A stretch of DNA of 64,000 nt from Corynebacterium comes (GTDB taxonomy: Bacteria; Actinomycetota; Actinomycetes; Mycobacteriales; Mycobacteriaceae), in the NCBI RefSeq assembly GCF_009734405.1, contig NZ_CP046453.1, positions 1,116,001 to 1,180,000 of the forward strand, written 5' to 3'. Below, one piece after another: positions 42,540 through 51,083 of the stretch; within the stretch, counting starts at the first letter, position 1, and each line of letters starts with the position of its first letter. Position numbers and translations under genes: made by a program. The notes under the pieces are model-generated. The model was not told where the DNA came from, made no database searches, and saw nothing but the letters and a program-made list of their open reading frames with translations.

Positions 42540-44045
42540 ATGACTGCCGCGATTCATGAGTTGATGGACTTTGACGAGGTCCTGGAGAAGTTCGACCCCG
42601 TCATGGGCCTTGAGGTCCATGTCGAACTTGCCACGGAGACCAAGATGTTCTCCACCAGCTCCGCGCACTTCGGTGCCGAGCCCAACTCCAACGTCGACCC
42701 CGTCTCCCTCGGCCTGCCCGGCGCCCTGCCGGTGGTCAACGCCAAGGGCGTCGAATGGGCCATCAAGATCGGCCTGGCGCTGAACTGCACCATCGCCGAG
42801 TCCTCCCGCTTCGCCCGGAAGAACTACTTCTACCCGGACCAGCCGAAGGGCTACCAGATCTCCCAGTATGACGAGCCGATCGCCTACAACGGCTACCTCG
42901 ACATCGTGCTGGACGACGGTACGGAGTGGCGCGTCGAGATCGAGCGTTCCCACATGGAGGAGGACACCGGCAAGCTCACCCACGTCGGCGGCCAGTCCGG
43001 CCGCATCCACGGTGCGACCACCTCCCTCGTCGACTGCAACCGCGCCGGCGTTCCCCTGATCGAGATCGTGACCAAGCCGATCGAGGGGGCCGGCGCCCGC
43101 GCCCCCGAGATCGCCCGCGCCTACGTCACTGCGTTGCGTGAGCTCGTCGCCGCCCTCGGGGTCTCCGACGCCCGCATGGACCAGGGTTCCATGCGCGTGG
43201 ACTCCAACCTCTCCCTGCGTCCGATCGGTCAGGAGGAGTTCGGTACCCGTACCGAGACCAAGAACATCAACTCGCTCAAGTCCGTCGAGCAGGCCGTGCG
43301 CTACGAGATGATGCGCCAGGCCGCGGCCATCGTCAACGGCGAGGAGATCGTCCAGGAGACCCGCCACTACCAGGAGCTCGACGGCTCCACCCGTAAGGGC
43401 CGTCCGAAGGAGTCCGCCGAGGACTACCGCTACTTCAACGACCCGGACCTCCCGCCGGTCATCGCGCCGAAGGAGTGGGTCGAGGAGATCCGGGCCACCC
43501 TGCCGGAGCTCCCGTGGATCCGCCGCGCCCGCATCCAGGCAGAGTGGGGGCTCGGTGACGCCGAGATGCGTGACCTCGTCAACGTCGGCGCGCTCAACGC
43601 CATCATCGACACCGTGGAAGAAGGCGCCACCCCGGATGAGGCCCGCGCCTGGTGGGGCAACTACATCGCCGCCAAGGCACGTGAGACCGACACCGAGCTC
43701 AGTGCCATGCCGATCACCCCCGCCCACGTCGCCCGCGTCATCGCCCTGGTCAAGGAGGGCAAGCTGACCACCAAGCTCGGCCGTCAGGCCGTCGACGGCG
43801 TCCTCGCGGGTGAGGGGGATGTCGACGAGGTCATCGCCGCCCGTGGGCTCGAGGTCGTGCGTGACGACGGCGCCATCGAGGCCGCCGTCGATGAGGCCCT
43901 CGCCGCGAACCCGGGCATCGTGGAGAAGTACCGCGCGGGCAACACCAAGGTCACCGGCGCGATCGTCGGCGCAGTGATGAAGGCGACCCGCGGCAAGGCC
44001 GATCCGGCCCAGGTGAACAAGCTCATCGCGGAGAAGCTGGCCTGA
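42540..44045 (+). CDS. gatB: Asp-tRNA(Asn)/Glu-tRNA(Gln) amidotransferase subunit B
   Basis: A 501-residue kinase-amidase subunit that phosphorylates Glu on Glu-tRNA(Gln) and amidates it with ammonia from Gat[40 protein letters not shown], the signature [13 protein letters not shown] and [15 protein letters not shown] are all present. The C-terminal YqeY-like tail (about 350-501) binds tRNA and ends [10 protein letters not shown]. The frame is open upstream, but ATG 42540 follows TAGACT by 7 nt and lacks a ribosome binding site. A strong terminator follows. Confidence 0.96.
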   Translation: MTAAIHELMDFDEVLEKFDPVMGLEVHVELATETKMFSTSSAHFGAEPNSNVDPVSLGLPGALPVVNAKGVEWAIKIGLALNCTIAESSRFARKNYFYPDQPKGYQISQYDEPIAYNGYLDIVLDDGTEWRVEIERSHMEEDTGKLTHVGGQSGRIHGATTSLVDCNRAGVPLIEIVTKPIEGAGARAPEIARAYVTALRELVAALGVSDARMDQGSMRVDSNLSLRPIGQEEFGTRTETKNINSLKSVEQAVRYEMMRQAAAIVNGEEIVQETRHYQELDGSTRKGRPKESAEDYRYFNDPDLPPVIAPKEWVEEIRATLPELPWIRRARIQAEWGLGDAEMRDLVNVGALNAIIDTVEEGATPDEARAWWGNYIAAKARETDTELSAMPITPAHVARVIALVKEGKLTTKLGRQAVDGVLAGEGDVDEVIAARGLEVVRDDGAIEAAVDEALAANPGIVEKYRAGNTKVTGAIVGAVMKATRGKADPAQVNKLIAEKLA

Positions 44046-44058
44046 CCGGAGAAAGTCT

Positions 44059-44097
44059 CCTGAGCAGGCGTTCCCGCCTGTCTCAGGTTTCTTTTTT
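44059..44097 (+). terminator. Intrinsic terminator after gatB
   Basis: CCTGAG-c-AGGCG pairs with CGCCT-gt-CTCAGG around a TTCC loop, followed by TTTCTTTTTT (44088-44097). It begins 14 nt after the gatB stop. Confidence 0.9.
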
Positions 44098-44104
44098 CCG
44101 AAAG

Positions 44105-44120
44105 GGTTGAAATTTCAACC
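44105..44120. promoter_or_regulatory. Perfect 16-bp palindrome, candidate MarR operator
   Basis: GGTTGAAATTTCAACC is perfectly symmetric and contains the -35 hexamer TTGAAA (44107-44112) of the promoter for the next gene. The string TTTCAACCATT (44113-44123) recurs upstream of the marR gene (46481-46491, minus strand). Size and symmetry fit a MarR-family dimer. Confidence 0.65.
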
Positions 44121-44135
44121 ATTGGGGTCTAGGGT
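44107..44135 (+). promoter_or_regulatory. Promoter of the NADP-binding protein gene
   Basis: TTGAAA (44107-44112) and TAGGGT (44130-44135) are separated by 17 nt. Transcription would begin near 44142, just at a GTG (44143) in frame with the gene. That GTG is a possible leaderless start, although ATG 44236 has the better ribosome binding site. Confidence 0.6.
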
Positions 44136-44235
44136 GGGAATCGTGATCAGAGACCTCATCAACAAACTCTTCGGTAAGAACGTCCAGCCCGCCATGACCG
44201 CCCAGCAGCGAGACACCCACAAGGAGAACAACACC

Positions 44236-44814
44236 ATGACCAACTACACCATCTTCGGTACCGGCAACATGGCCACCGCGATCGCGGGCGTGCTCACCAA
44301 CGGTGGCGCCACCGTCACCCTGATTTCCCGCGAGGACTCCGCCACCGCCCCTCTCGACGGCGACGTCGTCGTCTTCGCCGTGCCTTACCCGGCCGTCGAG
44401 GAGATCCTCGCCAACCGCAGTGCGGAGCTGTCCGGCAAGACGGTCATCGACATCACCAACCCGCTCAACTTCGACACCTTCGATGAGCTGGTCGTGCCGG
44501 TCGGTTCCTCCGCTGCCGCCGAGATCCAGGCCAAGCTGCCCGACTCGTCGGTCCTCAAGGCCTTCAACACCACCTTCGCCGCCACCCTGAGCACCGGTAA
44601 GGTCGGCGACCTGACCACCACCGTCCTGGTGGCCGGTGACGACGAGGCGGCCAAGGCCGCTCTCGTCGAGGACGTCACCGCCGGTGGCCTCGACGCGCTG
44701 GACGCCGGCAGCCTCAAGCGCGCACATGAGCTCGAGGCCGTCGGATTCCTGCAGCTGACCCTGGCCGGTGCGGAGAAGATCGGCTGGACCGGCGGTTTCG
44801 GCCTCGTCAAGTAA
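44236..44814 (+). CDS. NADP-binding oxidoreductase of the F420-dependent NADP reductase-like family
   Basis: A 192-residue dinucleotide-binding protein. The Rossmann motif GTGNMATAIAG is at residues ~8-18 and ISREDS follows the second strand. VVVFAVPYPAVEEIL and VIDITNPLNF match the family, as does SVLKAFNTTF. The short length and lack of an F420 or substrate domain leave the reaction unknown. ATG 44236 has AAGGAG 9 nt upstream. A longer form starting at GTG 44143 would add 31 residues (IRDLINKLFGKN...). A MarR-type palindrome overlaps its promoter. It corresponds to the gene after gatB in C. glutamicum. Confidence 0.85.
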   Translation: MTNYTIFGTGNMATAIAGVLTNGGATVTLISREDSATAPLDGDVVVFAVPYPAVEEILANRSAELSGKTVIDITNPLNFDTFDELVVPVGSSAAAEIQAKLPDSSVLKAFNTTFAATLSTGKVGDLTTTVLVAGDDEAAKAALVEDVTAGGLDALDAGSLKRAHELEAVGFLQLTLAGAEKIGWTGGFGLVK

Positions 44815-44860
44815 GCACCCGTCTCGACACCCGTCCGACGCGCGGGGCACAATGGGGGTC

Positions 44861-45961
44861 ATGAGTTTCCAACGACGCACGACCCCCGGATACCAGCCGG
44901 CCTCTGACCGCTATGAGACCATGCCCTACCGGAAGGTGGGGCATTCCGGTCTCAAGTTGCCGGCGATCTCCCTGGGGCTGTGGCACAACTTCGGTGACGA
45001 CAAGCCCCTCCAGACCCAGCGCGACATCGTCCGCCGGGCCTTTGACCGGGGGGTCACGCACTTCGACCTGGCCAACAACTACGGCCCGCCCTACGGCAGC
45101 GCCGAGTCCAACTTCGGCCGGATCCTGCGTCAGGACCTCGCCCCCCACCGCGACGAGCTGGTCATCTCCTCCAAGGCGGGGTGGGACATGTGGCCGGGCC
45201 CGTACGGATTCGGCGGGTCACGCAAGTACCTCACCGCATCGCTGGACCAGTCCCTCGAACGGATGGGCCTGGACTACGTGGACATCTTCTACCACCACCG
45301 CCCCGACCCGGAGACCCCGCTGGAGGAGACCCTCTATGCGCTGCGCGACATCGTCGCCGCCGGCAAGGCCCTCTACGTGGGCGTCTCCTCCTACGGCCCG
45401 GAACTCACCGCCGAGGCCGCCCAGTTCATGGCGGAGGAGGGCTGTCCGCTGCTCATCCATCAGCCGAGCTACTCCATCGTCAACCGCTGGGTTGAGGATC
45501 CGGGCGAAGACGGCGAATCGCTCCTGACCTCCGCGGCGGACAACGGTCTGGGCGTCATCGCGTTCTCGCCGCTGGCCCAGGGCCTGCTCACCAACCGGTA
45601 CCTTGACGGGGTGCCGGAGGATTCCCGCGTGGCTGCCCGGAAGTCCTTCTCGGACGACATGCTCACCCCCGAGAACCTGGAGATGGTGGCACGCCTCAAC
45701 GACATCGCCCAGGAGCGCGAGCAGAGCCTGGCGCAGATGGCGCTGGCCTGGGTCCTGCGCGAGCAGGGCGATTACGGCGTGGAGACGGTCGCCTCCGCGC
45801 TCGTCGGCGCGTCCTCGGTCGCGCAGCTCGACGAGAACCTGGACACCCTCGACAACCTCGAGTTCACTGCCGCGGAACTCACCGCGATCGACGACATCGC
45901 CCGGGACGCCGGCATCAACATCTGGGCCGACGCCACCGCATCCCGCGTGCACGGCGACTAG
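44861..45961 (+). CDS. Aldo/keto reductase (YghZ/glyceraldehyde-3-phosphate reductase type)
   Basis: A 366-residue NADPH-dependent aldo/keto reductase. The catalytic tetrad is visible: D and Y in HFDLANNYGPPYGSAE, K in ISSKAGWDMWPGPYG, H in IFYHHRPDP. The pattern (GPPYGSAE, WPGPYG) places it with E. coli YghZ, which acts on glyceraldehyde-3-phosphate and methylglyoxal. ATG 44861 lies 7 nt after CACAAT and lacks a ribosome binding site. It follows the NADP-binding gene by 46 nt, and both may belong to the regulon of the convergent MarR gene. Its stop lies 20 nt from the marR stop. Confidence 0.9.
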   Translation: MSFQRRTTPGYQPASDRYETMPYRKVGHSGLKLPAISLGLWHNFGDDKPLQTQRDIVRRAFDRGVTHFDLANNYGPPYGSAESNFGRILRQDLAPHRDELVISSKAGWDMWPGPYGFGGSRKYLTASLDQSLERMGLDYVDIFYHHRPDPETPLEETLYALRDIVAAGKALYVGVSSYGPELTAEAAQFMAEEGCPLLIHQPSYSIVNRWVEDPGEDGESLLTSAADNGLGVIAFSPLAQGLLTNRYLDGVPEDSRVAARKSFSDDMLTPENLEMVARLNDIAQEREQSLAQMALAWVLREQGDYGVETVASALVGASSVAQLDENLDTLDNLEFTAAELTAIDDIARDAGINIWADATASRVHGD

Positions 45962-45981
45962 CGGGGGAGCGGTGGCAGGCC

Positions 45982-46461
45982 TCAGCCCCGGGCCGCCGCC
46001 GAGGGGCTGACGCCGCCGAGCACCTTGTTGAGCAGCCTCCCCAGGACCTCCGTCTCTTCGGCGTCGAGGGAGTCGAACACGAGGCGGCGCACCTCGGAGA
46101 CGTGCCCGGGGGCGGCGCCGCGGATGAACTCGAGGCCTTCGTCGGTGAGGGTGGCGATATTCGTCCGTCGGTCATGGGGATCGGAGTGGCGGCGTACCCA
46201 GTCGTGCTTCTCCAGCCGGGTGACCACGTGCGAGAGGTGGGAGGCGGAGATGTTCGAGAGTCGGGCCAGCTCTGACATGCTGATCTGTTTCCCGGGGGCC
46301 ATGGAGATCTGCGCCAGGGTGAAGTAGTCGCGGTGGCTGAGGCCGGAATCGCGTTTCAGCTGTTCGTCGAGGCGCGTGGGCAACCACTCACTGACCGACC
46401 ACAGGGCCAGCCAGGTGCGGGTTTCCGAGTCGGTCAACCACTGGACGGATTCTTCAGGCAT
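45982..46461 (-). CDS. MarR-family transcriptional regulator
   Basis: A 159-residue winged-helix regulator. The recognition region reads ISMSELARLSNISASHLSHVVTRLEKHDWVRRHSDPHDRRTNIATLTDEG, with the DxRxx wing typical of MarR. Helices at both ends form the dimer. The family usually represses neighbouring genes until a phenolic or oxidant ligand binds. The start lies 6 nt after TAGACT, so it is leaderless. A TTTCAACCATT motif shared with the 44105 palindrome sits in the promoter spacer, which suggests autoregulation. Its stop faces the aldo/keto reductase. Confidence 0.9.
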   Translation of the reverse strand: MPEESVQWLTDSETRTWLALWSVSEWLPTRLDEQLKRDSGLSHRDYFTLAQISMAPGKQISMSELARLSNISASHLSHVVTRLEKHDWVRRHSDPHDRRTNIATLTDEGLEFIRGAAPGHVSEVRRLVFDSLDAEETEVLGRLLNKVLGGVSPSAAARG

Positions 46462-46467
46462 GGGCCC

Positions 46468-46491
46468 AGTCTATGTGCGGAATGGTTGAAA
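46468..46491 (-). promoter_or_regulatory. marR promoter with a half-operator
   Basis: On the minus strand TAGACT (46468-46473) ends 6 nt from ATG 46461. Upstream TTTCAACCATT (46481-46491) is identical over 11 bases to the arm of the palindrome at 44105-44120, so the regulator may bind its own promoter more weakly. Confidence 0.55.
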
Positions 46492-46548
46492 ACCGAAAAA
46501 GTTGAATCCTGTAGCAAAGCCGCCACCCTCCGGCCCGGGAACACATGG

Positions 46549-47217
46549 TCACATCGCGGCAAGCTTGAGGGCCAGCCCGGCCAGCACGAGGGCGATGAGG
46601 ACGTTGAGCACGCGCCACACCTTCGGGCTGGACAGGGGGCCGGAGAGCAGGCCCGCCCCGTAGCCCACGACGGGGAACCAGATGAGGCTCGCCAGGAGTG
46701 CGCCGCCGGTGAACAGCCAGCGGTCGGGGTCGCCGTACTGGTTGGCCAGGCCGCCGATCATGACCAGCGAATCCAGGTAGGCGGAAGGGTTCAACCAGGT
46801 CAAGGCCACCGCGGTCCACATGGGCCTGACCCAGGTGCGCTGTGGCCGTACGCGCGTGGCCAGGGCGGTGCCGCCACCGCCGGCCTCCTCGCCGTGGGGT
46901 TCCCCCTCGTCGACGACGACGGCGCCTGTGCGGTGTCCGGCACGTGTGGCGTCGCGGAGCGCCGCGAAGGCGAACCAGGCCAGGTAGGCCACGCCCGCCC
47001 ATTTCAGGGCCGCGAGGACCAGGGGAGCGCGATCGACGAGGACGCCGACGCCGAAGGTGCCCAGGGTGAGCAGGGCGACGTCGGAAAGCAGGCAGACGAG
47101 GACGACCGCCGTGACGCCTTCACGGCGCGCCCCCTGGCGGATGAGCAGCAGGTTCTGTGGGCCGACGGCGATGATGAGGGAGAATCCGAGCAGCAGCCCG
47201 GCGAGCACGATCGACAT
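46549..47217 (-). CDS. lysE: L-lysine exporter
   Basis: A 222-residue LysE-family exporter with six hydrophobic segments. The N terminus (LLLGFSLIIAVGPQNLLLIRQGARREG) and the VALTWLNPSAYLDSLVMIGG block, with the aligned SSPKVWRVLNV end, closely follow C. glutamicum LysE. That protein exports L-lysine and L-arginine in exchange for protons. A cytosolic Glu/Gly-rich loop (about 95-115) is variable. ATG 47217 has a GGAGAG site. It is divergent from lysG, its predicted activator, with a 70-nt gap, the classical lysE/lysG arrangement. Confidence 0.94.
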   Translation of the reverse strand: MSIVLAGLLLGFSLIIAVGPQNLLLIRQGARREGVTAVVLVCLLSDVALLTLGTFGVGVLVDRAPLVLAALKWAGVAYLAWFAFAALRDATRAGHRTGAVVVDEGEPHGEEAGGGGTALATRVRPQRTWVRPMWTAVALTWLNPSAYLDSLVMIGGLANQYGDPDRWLFTGGALLASLIWFPVVGYGAGLLSGPLSSPKVWRVLNVLIALVLAGLALKLAAM

Positions 47218-47275
47218 GCTCTCCAGTCTCGCGCGAAGGGCAGATGAAGGCCAGTTACATTCCCTCACCCTGGTT

Positions 47276-47281
47276 TAGAAT
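47276..47281 (+). promoter_or_regulatory. Putative -10 element (TAGAAT) of lysG
   Basis: TAGAAT ends 6 nt before ATG 47288, a leaderless arrangement. It lies inside the 70-nt lysE-lysG control region where LysG is expected to bind. Confidence 0.48.
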
Positions 47282-47287
47282 TGCTTC

Positions 47288-48223
47288 ATGAATCCCGTCC
47301 ATCTGGAGACCCTCCTCGCCATCGTCGACGAAGGCAGCTTCGAGGTCGCCGCCGCAGTGCTGGGAGTCTCGCCTTCGGCGGTCAGCCAGCGCATCAAGTC
47401 GTTGGAGAAGGCCACCGGGCGCGTCCTCGTCCGGCGGAGCAGCCCGGCGACCGCGACCGAGGCCGGCGAGGTCCTCGTCCAGGCGGCGCGCCGCATGGCG
47501 CTGCTGCAGGCGGAGACGGATTCCCGTCTCCGGGGGCAGCTGGAGCGGGTGCCACTGTCGGTGGCGGTCAACGCGGATTCCCTCGCGACCTGGTTCCGCC
47601 CCGTGCTCGCCGACGTGGCCGCCTTCCGGTCCGCCACCCTCCGCCTGCGCATCGAGGATGAGGCGCACACCCTCGCCCTGCTGCGCCGCGGCGACGTCCT
47701 CGGCGCCATCACCCGGGAGGCCACGCCCGTCTCGGGCTGCGACTCGATGCCGCTGGGGGTCATGAGGTACCGCGCGGTCGCGACCCCGCGCCTACGTGAC
47801 GCCTACACCCGCGGCGGCGAGGTCGACTGGGCGAACATGCCCGCCCTGCGCTTCGGGCCCAACGACGCGCTGCAGGATTCGGACCTCGACGGTCGACTCG
47901 ACGACGCCGTGCGACGCCACCGGGCCGTCTCCCAGATCCCCTCCTCGGAGGGCTTCCTGGAGGCGACGCGCGTGGGGCTCGGCTGGTCGCTGGTGCCGGA
48001 ACTGCAGGCGGGCCCTCTCCTGGCCTCCGGCGAGCTGGTGCTTCTCGACGCCACCGTCATCGAGGTCCCCCTCTACTGGCAACGCTGGCGGCTCGAATCC
48101 GATCTCCTCGGAAGGCTCACCGCCAGCGTGGCTGCGGCAGCGATCGAGCTGCCGCCGGAACCCTGGATGATTGATTCCTGGGGTTCAGGGGCCGGCCCAT
48201 CGGCATCAGCACACCGACCTTAA
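47288..48223 (+). CDS. lysG: LysR-type activator of lysE
   Basis: A 311-residue LysR-family regulator of the ArgP/LysG type. The N-terminal helix-turn-helix is TLLAIVDEGSFEVAAAVLGVSPSAVSQRIKSLEKATGRVLVRRS. The effector domain keeps RLRIEDEAHTLALLRRGDVLGAITREATPVSGCDSMPLG. Lysine, arginine or histidine bound here switches on lysE in C. glutamicum. Homology runs to about residue 295; the last ~15 residues (SGAGPSASAHRP) are an unusual tail. The gene ends next to the foreign-looking methyltransferase region. Confidence 0.94.
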   Translation: MNPVHLETLLAIVDEGSFEVAAAVLGVSPSAVSQRIKSLEKATGRVLVRRSSPATATEAGEVLVQAARRMALLQAETDSRLRGQLERVPLSVAVNADSLATWFRPVLADVAAFRSATLRLRIEDEAHTLALLRRGDVLGAITREATPVSGCDSMPLGVMRYRAVATPRLRDAYTRGGEVDWANMPALRFGPNDALQDSDLDGRLDDAVRRHRAVSQIPSSEGFLEATRVGLGWSLVPELQAGPLLASGELVLLDATVIEVPLYWQRWRLESDLLGRLTASVAAAAIELPPEPWMIDSWGSGAGPSASAHRP

Positions 48224-48280
48224 GGGGGGGCCTCGTTGAGCTGATTAGCGGCGTGCCGGCTCCACCACCACACGCCGGCG

Positions 48281-48289
48281 GTGTTCAGG
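48281..48289 (+). repeat. 9-bp repeat GTGTTCAGG, left copy
   Basis: GTGTTCAGG recurs at 49723-49731 on the other side of the methyltransferase gene and, inverted, at 49752-49760. Direct copies either side of a gene of different composition could be an insertion scar, or chance. Confidence 0.4.
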
Positions 48290-48431
48290 GAGCGGCATCC
48301 TGCTATGATGACGCAACCGAACCTATCTTCGGCACATTCATGCTGCCCCTCGTCGCGGATACGACCAGCGGGTGGATGTGCCTGCGGGTGCCAGCAGCTG
48401 CAGGCTTCTGAAGCACCGTTATTGAACGAGG

Positions 48432-49634
48432 TTGATTCCCATTACTCCGGACCAGTTCGCCGCGCAAGACTTGCTGACCTGGGAACACGACGGGGTGGCA
48501 GGTTCAGCCATGTGGTGGTCGGCAAATGACCGGGTAGCGCCCAAGAAGCTTGTCGCGGTCGATGACCGGCTCAGCACAGCTCAGGCAATGAGGTATGCAG
48601 CTCAGGGCACGGCAATGCTATGGCTGGGCGACTTCCATAACGCAAAACAAATTTTGAGTGCAATGGATCGACGCCTGGCAAAGGGCGGGGGACGGTCGGC
48701 GGCTCAGCCTGTCGTGACCGATGCAGAGGAGTTCTACCGTATCCGTCAGGCCAGAGCCCAACGTTCGCGGATGATGTCGTTGGTTCTGGTGCCGCTCACC
48801 TTTGACGCACAGAGCGGGAGCGCAATAGTGCCTTTGTCCCGGGCCCCGCAAGTTGGTCCGGCGGTTGAGTTCGGATACGAGCAGCGCCTCAGCTCCGGCG
48901 AAGAGGGGGCCGTGGTGAGTCTGCAAGAGCTGATCGGGGTGCAAGGTGCCTATCAATGGTTCTTGAAAGGCGTGGACGTTCCCGCTTTGAACGCGAAGAT
49001 TCACCCTCACTACGGTACGTTCTTGCCCACCCGTCACGAGTATGTCGATCTTGTTGCCCGTGCACCGCTGAACAATCGGAATTTGGCGTTCGATATTGGC
49101 ACCGGCACTGGCGTACTGGCCGCAGTACTCGTGAACCGTGGCGTGAAAAAGGTGCTGGGAACAGACCTCAGCCGGCGTGCGGTTGACTGCGCGAACGACA
49201 ACTTCGCTCGACTGGGCATGCAAGGCATGGCAGAGGCCCAGTTGACCAGCATGTTCCCTGCAGGACGGGCGCCGCTCATCGTCTGCAACCCACCGTGGTT
49301 GCCGGGCAGCGCCACAACCACACTCGATGCGGCAGTGTATGACCCCGGTAGCAAAATGCTGCTGCAATTTCTGGCCGGGTTGCCGCGTCACCTCACGGAT
49401 GACGGAGAGGGTTGGTTGATCCTCTCTGATCTCGCCGAGCTGCTTGGCTTGCGCAGTCGACAGATACTTCTGGACGCAATTGACGAGGCGGGGCTTCACG
49501 TGATCGATCGGCTCGACACGACGCCCACCCACAGGCGAGCGAAAGACAGCTCAGACCTTCTACACGCCGCACGTTCGAAGGAAGTCACCTCGCTATGGAG
49601 ACTGCAGGCCAAAGGGCCTGTACCGCGGCGGTGA
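48432..49634 (+). CDS. Class I SAM-dependent methyltransferase of unusual composition
   Basis: A ~400-residue protein. The N-terminal ~190 residues (TPDQFAAQDLLTWEHDGVAG...) form an uncharacterised domain. The methyltransferase core follows with motif I LAFDIGTGTGVLAAVL (about residue 218) and a NPPW motif in LIVCNPPWLPGS (about 280), as in RsmC-like and N6/N5-amide methyltransferases. Codons are far less GC-rich at third positions than in all neighbours, so recent transfer is likely. Upstream in-frame TGA at 48423 forces a start at TTG 48432 or later; ATG 48510 is an alternative. C. glutamicum has no such gene after lysG to my knowledge. Confidence 0.8.
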   Translation: MIPITPDQFAAQDLLTWEHDGVAGSAMWWSANDRVAPKKLVAVDDRLSTAQAMRYAAQGTAMLWLGDFHNAKQILSAMDRRLAKGGGRSAAQPVVTDAEEFYRIRQARAQRSRMMSLVLVPLTFDAQSGSAIVPLSRAPQVGPAVEFGYEQRLSSGEEGAVVSLQELIGVQGAYQWFLKGVDVPALNAKIHPHYGTFLPTRHEYVDLVARAPLNNRNLAFDIGTGTGVLAAVLVNRGVKKVLGTDLSRRAVDCANDNFARLGMQGMAEAQLTSMFPAGRAPLIVCNPPWLPGSATTTLDAAVYDPGSKMLLQFLAGLPRHLTDDGEGWLILSDLAELLGLRSRQILLDAIDEAGLHVIDRLDTTPTHRRAKDSSDLLHAARSKEVTSLWRLQAKGPVPRR

Positions 49635-49683
49635 ACGTCACCCTCATGGTGGACCGTCCTGAGCGATTCTCAAGACTGCTCCC

Positions 49684-49760
49684 GGGTCCGACCCCCGTGT
49701 CTACTTTCCGGGGGTCGGGCCCGTGTTCAGGTTGTTGTCCACAACATCAATCCTGAACAC
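49684..49760. terminator. Double hairpin region after the methyltransferase gene
   Basis: The first stem pairs 49684-49697 with 49709-49722 (14 bp, one G-U). A second pairs GTGTTCAGG (49723-49731) with CCTGAACAC (49752-49760), with an inner TGTTGT/ACAACA stem. The genes on either side converge, so this probably terminates both transcripts. Confidence 0.65.
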
Positions 49761-49803
49761 CCTCGCTTTATTTTCGGGTAGCGACTCCCCTGGAATCAAT
49801 CCT

Positions 49804-50889
49804 CTAGCTCTGGAAGGGCTCCGGGTTCTTCAGGCCCTCGCCGGCGGGCACCGCGCCGGGCAGGGTGGTGCCCTCGGCGAAGGGCTGCCCGCCGAGGTTC
49901 TCGCGGCCGTGCGGGGTGGCGAAGCCGCTCAGATCAGGGCCCTTCGGCACGATCTGGGTGGGGTTGACCTCGGTGTGCACGATGTAATAGTGCTCCTTGA
50001 TCTCGGTGAAGTCGGTGGTGTCGCCGAAGCCCGGGATCTGGAAGAGCTCACGCAGGTAGCCCCACAGGTTGGGCATCTCGGTGATCTTGTTGCGGGAGGC
50101 CTTGAAGTGGCCGTGGTAGACGGGGTCGAAACGGACCAGTGTGGTGAACAGGCGGATGTCCGTCTCGGTGACGTGGTCGCCGACGAGGTAGCGGCGGGTG
50201 GACAGGCGCTCCTCGAGGGTGTCCAGCGCCGCCCAGAGTCGGTCGTAGGCTGCTTCGTAGGCCTCCTGGGAACCGGCGAAGCCGCAGCGGTAGACGCCGT
50301 TGTTGACCTCGGTGAAGAGCCACTTGTTGAGTTCCTCCATCTCCTCGGTGTGCTCCGTGGGCCACAGGTCCGGCGCGCCTGCGCGGTGGAACTTCCCCCA
50401 CTGGGTGATCATGTCGCGCACGAGGGTGGGGTAGTCGTTGGTGACCACCTTCCTGCTCGACTCCTCGACGATCGCCGGGACGGTGATGCCGCGCGGGTAG
50501 TCGGGGAAGCGGTTGAAGTAGGCGTCCTGCAGGCGGGGCAGGCCCAGGACCGGGTCGAGTCCGCCGGGGTCGAGGTCGAAGGTCCAGGATCGCTTGTCGT
50601 GGGTGGGGCCGGTGAGTCCCAGGGAGATGGAGCCCTCCAGGCCCATCAGGCGGCGGACGATGACGGCGCGGTGCGCCCACGGACACGCGCGTGCCGCGAC
50701 GAGCCGGTAGCGGCCGGCCTCGACGGGCCAGTGGAAGGTGCCGTCGGCCTGCTCGGTGGGTTCGCCGGCCGGAGCGTCGGCGGTGATGCGGTCGTTGATG
50801 TAGTTGGTGTCGCGCACGAATTCGCCGTCGGGGGAGGCGTTCTGGGCGTCGCCCGCCCAGGAATCGTTGAGGTGAGCATCTGTTGTCAT
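49804..50889 (-). CDS. CPW-type (mycothiol-/glutathionyl-) hydroquinone reductase
   Basis: A 361-residue protein of the ECM4/YqjG family: thioredoxin-like N-terminal half with the active-site Cys in RLVAARACPWAHRAVIVRR, and a helical GST-type C-terminal half (YLVGDHVTETDIRLFTTLVRFDPVY). In glutathione-users these reduce S-glutathionyl-hydroquinones. Corynebacteria use mycothiol instead, so the partner thiol is inferred to be mycothiol. The frame is open further, but ATG 50889 (MTTDAHLNDS) gives the family N terminus. Convergent with the methyltransferase; divergent from the DoxX gene. Confidence 0.9.
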   Translation of the reverse strand: MTTDAHLNDSWAGDAQNASPDGEFVRDTNYINDRITADAPAGEPTEQADGTFHWPVEAGRYRLVAARACPWAHRAVIVRRLMGLEGSISLGLTGPTHDKRSWTFDLDPGGLDPVLGLPRLQDAYFNRFPDYPRGITVPAIVEESSRKVVTNDYPTLVRDMITQWGKFHRAGAPDLWPTEHTEEMEELNKWLFTEVNNGVYRCGFAGSQEAYEAAYDRLWAALDTLEERLSTRRYLVGDHVTETDIRLFTTLVRFDPVYHGHFKASRNKITEMPNLWGYLRELFQIPGFGDTTDFTEIKEHYYIVHTEVNPTQIVPKGPDLSGFATPHGRENLGGQPFAEGTTLPGAVPAGEGLKNPEPFQS

Positions 50890-51071
50890 ATCAACAACCG
50901 TAGTCGGTGGAACGCGGACCGTCAACGGCCGTGACACCCCCGACGCGCCCGGCCGCCCGAAAGGCACATGATGCGCGGACAAGGGAACCCACACGCTGTC
51001 CGTGACCGATTCGTTCGTTCTTCGCAACACGGCGCGCCCCTTCAAGTCGGACCCGTAGGCCCGCATTGTCC

Positions 51072-51077
51072 TAACCT
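51072..51077 (+). promoter_or_regulatory. Putative -10 element (TAACCT) of the DoxX gene
   Basis: TAACCT ends 6 nt before ATG 51084, a leaderless arrangement. A -35 is not obvious. Confidence 0.42.
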
Positions 51078-51083
51078 GGCGGT

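Noticed and set aside
41490..43727. 745-codon minus-strand frame over gatB
   Set aside because: Antisense to gatB, and out of frame with the PrpF-like gene at its end.
48281..48529. 82-codon frame at the start of the methyltransferase region
   Set aside because: Cys/Ser-rich translation without homology and overlaps the methyltransferase in another frame; a frameshifted N terminus was considered but does not match it.
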